Assembly (NCBI GenBank): GCA_032871835.1
Contig: CM065301.1
Coordinates: 15,889,291 to 15,953,290, forward strand
From: Dipteronia dyeriana
Taxonomy: Eukaryota > Streptophyta > Magnoliopsida > Sapindales > Sapindaceae
Length of the DNA stretch: 64,000 nucleotides
Direction of reading: 5' to 3'
Numbering within the stretch: position 1 is the stretch's first letter; each line of letters starts with the position of its first letter. Below are positions 1 through 11,091 of this stretch, in pieces. Position numbers and translations under genes: made by a program. The notes under the pieces were generated by a model. The model worked only from the letters and a program-made list of their open reading frames with translations. It had not been told where the DNA came from and searched no databases.

Positions 1-1771
1 TAGTACGAGATTGAGCCTGACTCCTGCACCCCCCTCCCTCCCGGTTGGCCGGTGCTCACTACATCCAACTATCTTGTATGTCCTCCCATATACTCACATG
101 TCCTGTCTCCGGGACTAAAGTATGGATCAAGAGGTGGTGGACCATCCCTGTGAGTATATGTCGTCGACCCTTAAAGCCCCCGAATCATATCCAGTAAAAC
201 TCGGTGTTGCTGATGTTGATCATCATCACTCTTCCGGATCATATCTAGCAACTCTCGGTGCTGATGTTGTCGATCCTCCTCACTCTTTCAGAGAGCTTCA
301 TGCACATCATTCATAGATGTTCCCATGTGGTCTGAAATCATGTCTACATTGTTAGTACAAAACTATCAACATGTCGTGTTAATAAAAAAACAAAACTTTC
401 ATTTCAACTTACCTGCCCATCATGTTCACTGTCCCTACGGGAATTCCCGATAGATGTAGCAGGTGTGCGAGTGGTAAACCGAATTCGTCGATGCCTTTCT
501 CGTTGAGGGTCCGACTGATATCCCTCAATGTCACTGGCCCTGAAACCCCCAGCTTCGAGCTTAGATCCCTTGCTGTCACTGTCCCTGTCACTGTCCCTGA
601 AACCCCCACCCTTTGTCCCACTGTTTCGCCAAAGGTAGTCTGATCAGGGACCCGAGGCAGAATATGAGGTCGGTCCTCCTCTACATACAGACTCCCCCCC
701 GTTTAGCCTTACATATTACGGTGCCTCTGTCTCAGCTGGTGTGGGCATATGTTTCGTTTTTGCAAACATCTGAAATCTTAGTTAGAACAATGTAAATGTA
801 TACTTAGTAACTGATATAGAAATTAACGAATTAAATACATACCCTGGCTTTGAAAATCTTGGTCAGCATTTTCCCTCTCGGTTGTTTGCCCAAATTCCAC
901 TTTAAAATACAAGGAGACAAATCTGTGGCAACCGGAGGGCCAAATCATGGATCACTTCGAAAGCAAATATCTGTATCAAAGAAAAGTACGATAAGAATCC
1001 ATAACATTTAGGACACCAACAGTAAAGTACATGTTGTGATTCATAGTTCTTACCAGTAGGGCGTGAGATAGACCGTAAATGTTGTAGGTCTCCACCGTAT
1101 GTACGTGAGCACCTTTTTCCTGCTGACGTCTCTCGAACCTATCTCGTCGCCCGTTAAGCGCATGCTTGAATGAGTAAATGGAATGCATGTACACGTGGGC
1201 ACCCTACGGGAACGCATCAAGGTCCTCCACTAGCCGAAACTGCCAAACTAGAATCTTGAATCTCTCATCCACCCTCATCAGTATCCCGTTCATCATATAT
1301 ATGAGGCAGAGCTTCACAGTATCGTACGCCTCCAGAAACTTTCCAAGGGTGAGAATAACCCTCATTTCCTCGAACGAAACCTTATCGGCTCCGCGGAAAG
1401 TACCGTTGATGTATACCATTCTCCACTTTTGCATACACGCTCGATGAGGCAAAATTCCTCCTTCGAAAACCTCACTGACTTATTCCCTAACATGAACTGC
1501 ATCTCATCTGTTGTGCCCGTATGATGCAGCTCCCTCAAAAGCAAATGATGGACAACACCACCTGAAAAATTCATCTCCCGATGCATCGTCAGGAAATGCC
1601 CGAAACACAACGCCAGTCTTCATCAAAAAATTCTACAAGGACCTGGTTCAACGCCTCGTCTATATGGCCAAAGGCGTCAAAATGGTCGTGTCGAGTCAAT
1701 TTGCCCTCGTTCCAGCCTCCTTTTGGAGTTTTAAGTAAATCCCTTAACCCATTTCTAATCTGCAATGTCAC
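1..1771 (-). pseudogene. DUF1985 / ULP1-type gene of a MULE, 5' part, broken
   Basis: Read on the minus strand from about 1771, the first exon region encodes a DUF1985-like domain: a stretch like LLRELHHTGTTDEMQFMLG, then VRFSKEEFCLI, then EEMRVILTLGKFLEAYDTVKL, LIYMMNGILM and LVEDLDAFP. These follow the order of the family, in which a membrane-less helical domain precedes a C48 (ULP1/SUMO protease) domain. A donor-like GTAAG follows the HTVETYNIYGLSHALL stretch near 1060, and another exon-like block lies near 840-975. The frame breaks several times (near 1600 and 1200), so it is a pseudogene. The protease part would lie left of the window. In plants such genes are known as MULE passengers (the KAONASHI type). 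The 5' flank leads into the motif array at 1790. The family is fairly certain; exon borders are not. Confidence 0.62.
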
Positions 1772-1789
1772 AGAACTAATACATCATTA

Positions 1790-2400
1790 AACTGAAAAAA
1801 GCTTGGATCAAACATGAAAAGTCTCGACCAAGAGTAAAAAAGCTCGGGCATTTACAAAAAAAGTTCGGCCTTTGCAAAAAAAACTCGAAACTTTAATAAA
1901 AAAGTTCGGGCTATTGATAAAAAAGCTCGAACATTTGACAAATAATCTTTGACTTAACCCAACCCTAAATTACCCAAAAAAAAACTCGATTATGATTTAT
2001 AAAAGCTCGGGTTCACAAAAAAAAAAGCTCGATAAATTGAAAAAAAAACTCTATAAATTGAAAAAAAAACTCGAACCATTGAAAAAAATCTCGATCCAAT
2101 GAAAATAAAGCTTGAACCAGTGAAAACAAAGCTCGATCCAATAAAAAAAAACTCGATCTGATGAAAAAAAGATCGATCTGTTGAAAAAAAAAACTCAATC
2201 CAATGAAAAAAAAACTCGATTTAATGAAAAAAAAACTCAATCCAATTGAAAAAAAGCTCGATCCCTTTTAAAATAAGCTCGAATTACCAAAACATTATTT
2301 TCACCAAAAAATGCTCGAAAATCTATCAAAAAAGCTCGACTCAACTACGAAAAAGCTCGAAACTAATTCAAAAAGTCTCGGTAACCCAGAATTTCATCTT
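1790..2400. repeat. Subterminal array of A-run + GCTCG motifs
   Basis: About 25-30 imperfect units of roughly 18-25 bp, each an A-run followed by GCTCG or ACTCG and a few variable bases (often ATCC, AACC or GACC). The array lies just inside the right end of copy 1. The corresponding place in the full-length copy (43280-43950) carries the same kind of array. Such subterminal arrays may bind the transposase; that is inference. The short open frames across this array are by-products of the repeat. Confidence 0.75.
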
Positions 2401-3258
2401 CCTCAACAGATTTTCAACCACATTTCAAACTCTATCCTAAACCACAACCATTTTCAGATCTCTATTTTAAACCTAATCAACAATTTCAATTAACAAAACA
2501 CACGTCTAACATGCAATGCAAGTTATCAACAACAAAAACGAGAAAAAAATTAAAATCAACTTACCTCTCTGTCGATCGCAAAAAAACGGGTGCACTGTCA
2601 ATCCGGTCACTTCACCGTCGATTTCTTTCTCACTCTTGCTTTTCTCTTGACTTTGAAAATGACAACTTTCTCTATTTTTCAATAATTCGGGGTATTTTCT
2701 TCTGATAACGTTAAATGATGTTTTTTTAAACCTATATTAGTAAAGTGGTTATATTTGCACAACACCCCCACCCCTACCAAATAGTATCAATAATTTTTCG
2801 AGCCCTAATAAAAATGAAGAGTTGTTAATCGATAGTCTAAAGGGCTTAAATTTATAGATAATGGACCATAAAGTATAGGGTTGGAAAATTTAAATTTATT
2901 GAAAGGGTTGAAAATTGAATAGTTGTTTAATTAAAAATTACATAAAATGAAGATAGTCATGACAGGGCATAACAAAAAGGGTTCAAAAATTAAATGACAC
3001 TTTTTGGAGGTGACATTTCAATATTGTCATTACTTAAATAACTTATGTTTAAAAGACACATATTATGGTGAACAAATAAGAATATCCACAATAGTTGTTC
3101 TGGTTTCTTTCATTCAATTTTTTTACAGTGAAAGTTGTAAAATAGAAAGAAAGTTCCGTTGAACTCAGGCGCTACGCAAACACATTCAGGGGTCGAGCTC
3201 CCTACCGAGCTCACGGTAGTTGAGCTACCCCGGTCAACTTGCGGGGGGGGGGGGGGAA

Positions 3259-6014
3259 GGGGCAGTGCCCCCAGAGTTTTTTTTTTTTTTTTTTTTTAAT
3301 TTGATATGTTGTGTGTTGATAAAAGATCTAAGAATGGTTATGAGTTAGGTTAGAGTTTGAAATAAGGTTGATTTTTTTTTTACGAAGATGATTTTCTGGG
3401 TTTTCGAGACTTTTGAAACATTTCTGAGATTCTTTGAACCAACTTTGAGTTTTTTTCAAAGACCTTCGAGTTTTTTGTTTAGGAAAATCATGTTTGTTTA
3501 ACTTTGAATCTCCGAGACTTTTGGAAACATGATCGAGCTTTTTAGAAACAAATTCGATTTTTTTTTTCAAAACTCGTTTTTTTTTCGTAAATACCCAAGC
3601 TTTTTTGACAACTGTTCGAGCTTTTACGACAACTGTCCGAGCTGTTTTAAAATAGGTTTGACCTTTTTTCACAAAAATCCTCGAATTCTATCCAAAAAAT
3701 CTCGCAAATAGTTAAAAAAATAAAATCTTAGACCAAGAGAAAAAAAGTTTGGAAAAAAATTAAGAAAAGCTCAAAAATGAAGAAAAATAACCTCGAAAAA
3801 TAATTAAAAAAAGCTCGGAAAAGAAAAAAAAAGCTCGGACCAAATACAAAAAAAACTCAAACCAACAGAAAAAATACTCGGAAAAAAATAAAAAAATGCT
3901 TGGAAAAGAAAAAAAAAGCTTGAAAATGAAGAAAAATAACCTCGAAAAATAATACAAAAAAAGCTCAGACTAATATAAAAAAAGCTAAAACCAATAGAAA
4001 AATGGCTCGGAAAAGAAAAAAAAAGCTCAAATATGAAGAAAAATAACCTCGAAAAATAATTAAAAAAAAGTTTGGACTAATACAAAAAAAGCTCGAACCA
4101 ATAGAAAAAAAGCTTAGAAAATAACGTTAAAAACTTGAAACAAAAGAAAAAATCTCGGACTGGGGGGGGGGGGGGGGGGGGGGGGGTAAGGGGCAGTGCC
4201 CCCAGAGTTTTTTTTTTTTTTTTTTTTTTAATTTGATATGTTGTGTGTTGATAAAAGATCTAAGAATGGTTATGAGTTAGGTTAGAGTTTGAAATAAGGT
4301 TGATTTTTTTTTTACGAAGATGATTTTCTGGGTTTTCGAGACTTTTGAAACATTTCTGAGATTCTTTGAACCAACTTTGAGTTTTTTTCAAAGACCTTCG
4401 AGTTTTTTGTTTAGGAAAATCATGTTTGTTTAACTTTGAATCTCCGAGACTTTTGGAAACATGATCGAGCTTTTTAGAAACAAATTCGATTTTTTTTTTC
4501 AAAACTCGTTTTTTTTTCGTAAATACCCAAGCTTTTTTGACAACTGTTCGAGCTTTTACGACAACTGTCCGAGCTGTTTTAAAATAGGTTTGACCTTTTT
4601 TCACAAAAATCCTCGAATTCTATCCAAAAAATCTCGCAAATAGTTAAAAAAATAAAATCTTAGACCAAGAGAAAAAAAGTTTGGAAAAAAATTAAGAAAA
4701 GCTCAAAAATGAAGAAAAATAACCTCGAAAAATAATTAAAAAAAGCTCGGAAAAGAAAAAAAAAGCTCGGACCAAATACAAAAAAAACTCAAACCAACAG
4801 AAAAAATACTCGGAAAAAAATAAAAAAATGCTTGGAAAAGAAAAAAAAAGCTTGAAAATGAAGAAAAATAACCTCGAAAAATAATACAAAAAAAGCTCAG
4901 ACTAATATAAAAAAAGCTAAAACCAATAGAAAAATGGCTCGGAAAAGAAAAAAAAAGCTCAAATATGAAGAAAAATAACCTCGAAAAATAATTAAAAAAA
5001 AGTTTGGACTAATACAAAAAAAGCTCGAACCAATAGAAAAAAAGCTTAGAAAATAACGTTAAAAACTTGAAACAACAGAAAAAATCTCGGACTGGGGGGG
5101 GGGGGGGGTAAGGGGCAGTGCCCCCAGAGTTTTTTTTTTTTTTTTTTTTTAATTTGATATGTTGTGTGTTGATAAAAGATCTAAGAATGGTTATGAGTTA
5201 GGTTAGAGTTTGAAATAAGGTTGATTTTTTTTTTACGAAAATGATTTTCTGGGTTTTCGAGACTTTTGAAACATTTCTGAGATTCTTTGAACCAACTTTG
5301 AGTTTTTTTCAAAGACCTTCGAGTTTTTTGTTTAGGAAAATCATGTTTGTTTAACTTTGAATCTCCGAGACTTTTGGAAACATGATCGAGCTTTTTAGAA
5401 ACAAATTCGATTTTTTTTTTCAAAACTCGTTTTTTTTTCGTAAATACCCAAGCTTTTTTGACAACTGTTCGAGCTTTTACGACAACTGTCCGAGCTGTTT
5501 TAAAATAGGTTTGACCTTTTTTCACAAAAATCCTCGAATTCTATCCAAAAAATCTCGCAAATAGTTAAAAAAATAAAATCTTAGACCAAGAGAAAAAAAG
5601 TTTGGAAAAAAATTAAGAAAAGCTCAAAAATGAAGAAAAATAACCTCGAAAAATAATTAAAAAAAGCTCGGAAAAGAAAAAAAAAGCTCGGACCAAATAC
5701 AAAAAAAACTCAAACCAACAGAAAAAATACTCGGAAAAAAATAAAAAAATGCTTGGAAAAGAAAAAAAAAGCTTGAAAATGAAGAAAAATAACCTCGAAA
5801 AATAATACAAAAAAAGCTCAGACTAATATAAAAAAAGCTAAAACCAATAGAAAAATGGCTCGGAAAAGAAAAAAAAAGCTCAAATATGAAGAAAAATAAC
5901 CTCGAAAAATAATTAAAAAAAAGTTTGGACTAATACAAAAAAAGCTCGAACCAATAGAAAAAAAGCTTAGAAAATAACGTTAAAAACTTGAAACAACAGA
6001 AAAAATCTCGGACT
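3259..6014. repeat. Three near-identical tandem units of about 925 bp
   Basis: Units begin with GGGGCAGTGCCCCC at 3259, 4190 and 5112, giving periods of 931 and 922 bp. Each unit consists of a poly-G run, a poly-T run, a block with TTCGAG/CTCGAG-like motifs on one strand and a block of A-run plus GCTCGG motifs on the other. By eye the units differ at very few positions (for example ACGAAGATG versus ACGAAAATG near 5237, and AAAAGAAA versus AACAGAAA near 5075) apart from the poly-G length. The repeated 114-, 60- and 65-residue open frames are products of the repeat, not genes. Confidence 0.92.
4162..4186 (+). repeat. Poly-G homopolymer at unit junction
   Basis: A run of 25 G at the junction of units 1 and 2. 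The matching run between units 2 and 3 (5094-5108) has 15 G, and the run before unit 1 (3243-3256) has 14 G. Long G runs can form quadruplexes and are prone to polymerase slippage and sequencing error, so the exact lengths are uncertain. Confidence 0.8.
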
Positions 6015-6528
6015 GTTAAAAAAAACCTCGTGCACATTCTGGAGATTACATGTTCATACACGAATTGATACATTGTTAAACCAGTCACAAATGCATGAAA
6101 GAATATAAAGAGATCGATTTTCAAATAACTTTTTTGGAGAGAGAAGACAATTCTTTTTTAAATTGTAGATGGAAGCACAAAAACACATTTTAAGGGCTTG
6201 GGCAGTTCACCATAATAGATGTCTTTTAAACTTAAGTTATTAAATTGATGACATCACTGTAACACAACAAAAAAAGAGTGACATTCCTTATAATTTCCAT
6301 TAACGAAAATCTATCTATATATACAAAATGAAATTGGTGGAAAATGAAGGGTTACATATGAATCTAAAAGATTTCAATAATGGGATAATTATTGAATCTT
6401 AAAAACAATTAAATCCACCACATAGAGTGGATATTAGAAAATTAATATTAAATTATTAATTGATAAAGTTTTTTTTTTCTTTTGAAAATAGGAATTGAAA
6501 TAAAAATGAAACTGTAGATATTGTATAT

Positions 6529-6785
6529 AATACATGTGTCGCAATCACATCAAAAGTAATATTTAATGAAGGACACGTGTCGTAAAAGTGGGAGAATATG
6601 ATATTATTATATATGATATATATATATATATGATATATTATTATTATTATTATTATATATATTAAAAATAATAATAACACTTCATGAAGGACACGTGTCA
6701 CAACCACATCAAAAGTAATGTTATATATAATAAAAATAATAGTAACACTTAATGATGACACACGTCGGAACAACATCAAAAATAG
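6529..6785. repeat. Three diverged copies of an ACACGTGTC-containing unit
   Basis: A unit of the form ACAYGTGTCRCAAYCACATC followed by AAAAGTAAT occurs near 6532 and 6690, and a decayed form (ACACACGTCGGAACAACATC) near 6757. A further ACACGTGTC lies at 6575. The copies are separated by AT-rich microsatellite-like DNA (6600-6665). The rest of 6301-6819 shows nothing I recognise. ACACGTGTC is a G-box-like palindrome, but there is no gene next to it. Confidence 0.55.
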
Positions 6786-6819
6786 GGAAAAGGATATATA
6801 TATATATTGCTCTTATAAG

Positions 6820-8860
6820 GGATCCTTTATTTTAATTTTGGTAAGGACCACCATGAAATCAAATCCATTTTTATAAATTTTGATATGATTTTTTTTTTAT
6901 GGATGATATGTTTAAAAAAATCTACATATGAATAAAATTTAAGAATTTTTTTAAGTACTATAACTATTTTTCTTGAATTTTCTTATGTTTTACCTTTTTT
7001 CCGATGTCTTTATATTTAACAAAATCAGGGTAAATAGTTGTGATGCTTGAAAAATTCTCAAATTTCATTCAAATATATATTTCACTGAAAATATCATCCA
7101 TAAAAAAATCCATATCAAAATTCATAAAAATAGATGTGATTTTATGGTGATCCTTACCAAAATAAAAAGGGTAAATTGTATTTTAGTCCCCGTTGTTTAC
7201 CTTAATCTGCGTTTATCCACGTTTTTTTGGAATTATAATTTTTAGTCCTTCTGTGACAGAATTCGTCAAAAGACAGGTTATGTCATGTCAGACACGTGAA
7301 ATGACTTTAATGCCCTTGATACCATTGGAAGACCATTTTACCCTTAATAATAATAAAAATAAAAAAAGACCAGACAGGAAGAAGGGTAATTCTGGAAGTT
7401 CATAATTAAAAAAATTAAAATTAAAATTTAAAAGTTGTGATTGGGAGTTTGGGACACATCGCTCACCAAATTCAATTTCAATTTCAATTCTAACCAAAAT
7501 CATCAATCATCATCAACCAAACCAGATCGATAAATCATAAACACAAACACAGACTCCACACCACCACTACAGAGTACAGACCCCATCATCATCAAACCTA
7601 AAACCAACACCGCCACAAAACCAAACCAAAATCCACCAACATCATCAAACAAAACACATCAGTACATCATCTCTCTCACTCTCTCTCATGCAAGCACATG
7701 AAGTGACCAAAGATGAGTGGTTGACCACCGGAGATGAGCAATTGCAGAGACAAGGCAGCGACCACCAGAGACGAGGTCATCGACACGGCTGAAGAGCGGC
7801 GATAGTGGATGAAGAGCGCTACTGAAGATCTGCAAACCTAGGTTTATTTGATTTCAAATTTTTAGATCTTCAAATTCATATTTGGGTTTGATTGAGAGTT
7901 GAATGAATGAGATTCAATTTCATAGCTAACGATATGTAAATCTAGGGATTCTAGATTTATATTTGGGATTTTTTTTTTATTTTCTTAAAGAAAAACGAAC
8001 AGTGGTTATATAGAGAAGAAGACAGTTGAAAAAGGTTTTGATTTCGTGTTTGGGGATTTATTGATGTGGTTCTAGGTTTTTGTTTGGGGAAGATGAAGGA
8101 TTGAAGATGATGATGGTGAGATGGTGACAATCGATGATGGTGAGATGGTGATGATCGATGACGGTGATGATCGATCATGATGGTGATGGTGATGATCGAT
8201 GATGGAGAGACAGTGATGAACGCTGATGACGGTGGTGATGAACGATGATAATGGTGATGATCTATTATGGTTTTTTTTTTATTTCGACATTTTTTATATT
8301 TAAAAAAAGAAAGATCCGGTGGATCACCACCGTCCATCTCATGAGATACACGGTCTGGATCTCACCAAATCCATTTTTTAAATTTAATTAATTAATTATT
8401 ATTATTAATAATTTTTAATTTGTTTTTTATATTTTTTAGTTTTAAATTTATTTTTTTTTGCTTTTGCTTTCAATTTTTTTTTTAGATTTTAGAAATTTAT
8501 TTAGTTTTTAATTTTTTTTTTATTTTTTTTTTCTATTTTTAGATTTAAATAAAAATATAAAAAAGAAATATCTAATTTAAAATTATTTTCTTTTTCAATT
8601 TTTATCCATTCCTGAAATGACAATTTTACCCTTCAAAAACTAAAGTTTCTAGAAGCTGGATGTGATTTTACCTATTTACCCTCGTTAACTTAACGGATTT
8701 CATTAAAACTCTAACAGAATTAGACGGTAGGGACTACAATCCAGATAGTCAGAATAAGTATGGACTAAAAATTATAATTCTAAAAAACCGTTGATTAAAC
8801 GTAGATGAAGGTAAATTGCAGGGACTAAAATACAATTTACCTAAATAACAATAAGGGATC
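6820..8860. mobile_element. Small TIR element split by a nested MULE-like element
   Basis: The left arm starts GGATCCTTTATTTT and continues with TTTTGGTAAGGACCACCATG and about 50 further bases. The inverted copy is at about 7085-7165 (TGGTGATCCTTACCAAAATA). The outermost bases of the right end lie at 8852-8860, beyond the nested element 7169-8842. Flanks TCTTATAAG (6811-6819) and TCTTGTAAA (8861-8869) resemble a 9-bp target duplication with mismatches. Without the insertion the element would be about 360 bp and nearly foldback. It is non-coding. Confidence 0.6.
7169..8842. mobile_element. Non-autonomous MULE-like element with 5'-leader-like cargo
   Basis: The left terminus GGGTAAATTGTATTTTAGTC and the inverted right terminus AGGTAAATTGTATTTTAGTC match over at least 22 bases. 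The flanks AAATAAAAA (7160-7168) and AAATAACAA (8843-8851) are a 9-bp target duplication with one mismatch. The interior has a CA/CT-rich tract resembling a plant 5' leader (about 7490-7700, ending in CTCTCTCATG), a GA/GC-richer block (7690-7830), an intron-like T-rich block, and a GATGATGGTGATG-type simple repeat (8095-8265). ACCGTCCATCTCATGAG occurs at 8327. No transposase is present. The 126-residue minus-strand frame at 7957-8337 is a histidine-rich reading of the GATGGT repeat and is not convincing. Confidence 0.68.
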
Positions 8861-9582
8861 TCTTGTAAAAGAACCAATATATATATAATATCCTACATGA
8901 GAAGAAATTCGACCACATGTTGCTTAAGGGTTTTTTTTTTTTTTTCATAACTTCAAATTATGGTGTAAATGATTTTTTTTCTGCTATAAGAATTTATCTA
9001 TTTACTTCATAATCATACATATTTTTATTTCAAAAAATAAAAATAAAATAATGATCATTCATATAAAACAGTTTCTTAGATATATTTTGAGCCCAACTTG
9101 AGCCCATTGTTCCGTAACCCTGTTTGAGAGAATGATATGCTTGAAGTTGAAGCATGTGGATACATACATAAATTATAAACAAGAAATATCTATCAGTCAT
9201 CAACTTAATCCAAGCAGTAACGACCCATATCAAGAGTGGATCATGATGTTCCCAAAATTAAGATCAAGTCAGGCCACACATGACTCATTCTCAAAATCTA
9301 TTGGCTAACAATTGCTAAAAGCAAACAAAGTAAAGAAAAATATATTTCAAAAACATCATAATATATAAATAGAGAGACATCGATTAGACATTGCATAACG
9401 TCAAAGATGATAAAAAGATTTTGTTTAATTAAATATAATATAATATAATATAACATTGTGAAGTTATATCTTCCTTCTTTCTTCTTTTATTTGACTACAC
9501 AGACCTCTCCTCGGAGTAGTACTGGAAATGGAGGAAAATATATATAATTATAGTAACATCATCATGGAGAGAATTAATGTTA
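8861..9582. other. 3' flank of the FAF-like gene, no gene seen
   Basis: AT-rich DNA with no supported coding region. The part next to 9582 should contain the 3' UTR of the minus-strand FAF-like gene. I see no unambiguous polyadenylation signal; the (TATAA)-type short repeat at about 9431-9455 is on that side. The 67-residue minus-strand open frame at 9030-9233 resembles no family I recognise. Confidence 0.5.
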
Positions 9583-11091
9583 TCAAGAAGTGGCAATGCA
9601 ACGGGGCTCCCAGAATAATAGAGACCTTCTAGGCTCCTTGCAGCTCTTTAACAAAGGGACCAAATAATCTCCTCCTTTGTTCCCTGTTGATGATCTCCTT
9701 TGCTCATAATTTTCCATTGGATTCTTGGAATTTATGATCAGCTTATTCCCATTAATATTATTGCCTTTGCTTTCTGGTTTGGTCCTCCAATAGTACTCAT
9801 AAGCATTCAAAGAAGCTGCCCCACCAGTTACAGCCACCTTGGTGGATGCCGCCTCTGCTCTCGCTGTCGCTGGTGCCGCTGTCGCTGCTGCCTTAACCGG
9901 TGGTTTTGGTATCAGGCGAGCCATCGGTGGAAGTGATTGTGCTACCATGGTTGGGTTATGATGAACAATTATCTCCTCCTCGTCATCAAATTTGGCCACT
10001 TCATTGAACTTGTGAGGCCACGTTGGATTTTTGTTTGACACAACACCCAAATGTTTATTCTTCATCATATATGTCAACCTATGAAGACTAATCACTCCAG
10101 TTGACACTTTTGGTGCTCGCTCCATCACAAATTCCATCTCCTTATTCTCTTCTATCTCCTCATCATCTTCACTCTCTTCTTCTTCTTCTTCTTCTTCTTC
10201 AAAGTTGTCAAACACATCTTCTTCCTCTTCTTCTTCTTGGTAGTTATAATTCTTGGACAGTTGTTGTTCATGAGTCTCGATGAAGGTGAGAACAAGACGA
10301 CCATCGTGTCGTTGAGCTTTGAAGTTGTTAGTTGTCGGAACAGAAACTGCTTCAAGAACCAACCTACCATTGTCTCGACGAGACTGCATATGAATGGAAG
10401 CTCCATCTTCACGAGACAGCAGAGAAGGAATCGGAGGAGGAAAGGATCTTGATTGCGAGCAAGACTTCTTATTCCCAACAACATAATTGTATTTAGGAAT
10501 ATGAACATGAACATCTTCAACATCAAAACTCATCTCCTGTGCTTGTTGTTGTTGTTGTTGTTGCTCATTAATCTCTTTGTCATCTTCAGTCTCCGATGAA
10601 GGGTAAGAAGAAAACACATCAGAGCCGGTTTCTGATCCAAGACTCTCCGTGCAAATTTCAAGACTCTTCTCACTCAAAGAACTTGATCTTTTGACAAGAG
10701 GGTGAATATAAGGTTTTTCAAGATCAAGGTCTTTGTTGTTTTTGTCGTTTTGAATTGAGGTCCAAATATCGAATTGGGTTTGTGTTTCTTCTTCTTCTTC
10801 ATCATCATCATCGTCTTCTCTTTCAGAGTCAGTGATTGAAGATACAGAGAACTCTTCAGAGGAGGCAATTTTTTTCATGGGAGAGAAGCCATGGTGTGTC
10901 AACCATTTTGTTGAAGACATATGTTCAGCTGAGAGAGTTCTTCGTAGAGAAGAAGATTTGCTTCTTTGATCAGAATCGGACCCAAGAATGGAACCGATGC
11001 CTTGCTTCTTCATGTTGATGGTTTCTTCCTCCATCTTCAAGGTTGAAGATAAGCGCGGGAGAGAAGCTGCTGCTGCTGCTGCTGCTGACAT
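9583..11091 (-). CDS. FAF-like protein (FANTASTIC FOUR family)
   Basis: This is an uninterrupted coding exon of 502 residues. The FAF domain spans about residues 215-271, from SRSFPPPIPSLL through SREDG and NGRLVLEAV to HDGRLVLTFIE. Other family marks are KQGIGSILGSD (29-39), the short DIWTSIQ (108-114) and the C-terminal LLFWEPRCIATS. Between them lie low-complexity tracts: Asp/Glu at 93-102, Gln at 177-183, and long Glu-rich stretches at 285-320. FAF proteins are plant-specific; the founding Arabidopsis members act on shoot meristem size through WUSCHEL. The FAF-like branch, to which this protein is closest by its overall plan, is annotated as chloroplastic, but its role is little known. 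I chose the ATG at 11091-11089 (MSAAAAAAAS). The frame is open upstream but has no ATG there, only TTG, and a splice acceptor lies at about 11131. The later Met in MEEETINMKKQG is an alternative start. It is the only intact host gene seen in the window. Confidence 0.9.
   Translation of the reverse strand: MSAAAAAAASLPRLSSTLKMEEETINMKKQGIGSILGSDSDQRSKSSSLRRTLSAEHMSSTKWLTHHGFSPMKKIASSEEFSVSSITDSEREDDDDDEEEEETQTQFDIWTSIQNDKNNKDLDLEKPYIHPLVKRSSSLSEKSLEICTESLGSETGSDVFSSYPSSETEDDKEINEQQQQQQQAQEMSFDVEDVHVHIPKYNYVVGNKKSCSQSRSFPPPIPSLLSREDGASIHMQSRRDNGRLVLEAVSVPTTNNFKAQRHDGRLVLTFIETHEQQLSKNYNYQEEEEEEDVFDNFEEEEEEEEESEDDEEIEENKEMEFVMERAPKVSTGVISLHRLTYMMKNKHLGVVSNKNPTWPHKFNEVAKFDDEEEIIVHHNPTMVAQSLPPMARLIPKPPVKAAATAAPATARAEAASTKVAVTGGAASLNAYEYYWRTKPESKGNNINGNKLIINSKNPMENYEQRRSSTGNKGGDYLVPLLKSCKEPRRSLLFWEPRCIATS

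Larger units (their letters stand above)
1..2806. mobile_element. Right part of a Mutator-like element, motif-array family, copy 1 (truncated by window start)
   Basis: The segment is collinear with 41300-44399 of the full-length copy at 34680-44399. It has the same minus-strand DUF1985/ULP1 exons, then a subterminal array of A-run plus GCTCG motifs, then a terminal stretch ending in a sequence matching 'AATTTTTGGAGCCCT' of the other copy (here AATTTTTCGAGCCCT). The transposase half should lie to the left of the window. The right boundary at about 2806 is inferred from this alignment; the left target duplication cannot be seen. The element is decayed, with stops and small indels in its gene. 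Confidence 0.7.
2979..6300. mobile_element. Non-autonomous MULE, motif-array family, copy 2
   Basis: The left end GGGTTCAAAAATTAAATGAC and the inverted right end are related to the two ends of the full-length copy at 34680-44399. Both arms share the core AAGTTTAAAAGACA (left copy ATGTTTAAAAGACA) followed by a 'TATTATGGTGAAC' block, which makes long but diverged terminal repeats of about 100 bp. The flanks TAACAAAAA (2970-2978) and TAACGAAAA (6301-6309) look like a 9-bp target duplication with one mismatch, as expected for MULEs. The inside holds no transposon gene, only a GC-richer segment (3150-3250) and the tandem array at 3259-6014. It starts only about 170 bp after copy 1 ends. Confidence 0.75.

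Noticed and set aside
3328..5810. Repeated 114-, 60- and 65-residue open frames in the tandem array
   Set aside because: They are identical because the DNA is a tandem repeat; the composition is Lys- or Phe-rich from A and T runs, frames exist on both strands, and no promoter or family likeness is seen.
3259..6014. CRISPR-like array
   Set aside because: The units are too long and imperfect, there are no conserved repeats with unique spacers, and the context is plant nuclear DNA.
7957..8337. 126-residue His-rich minus-strand frame
   Set aside because: It is the translation of a GATGGT/GATGAT simple repeat inside a MULE-like element.
10101..10526. Leu-rich and Lys-rich frames overlapping the FAF-like gene
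   Set aside because: Shadows of the Glu-rich codon runs in the real minus-strand gene.
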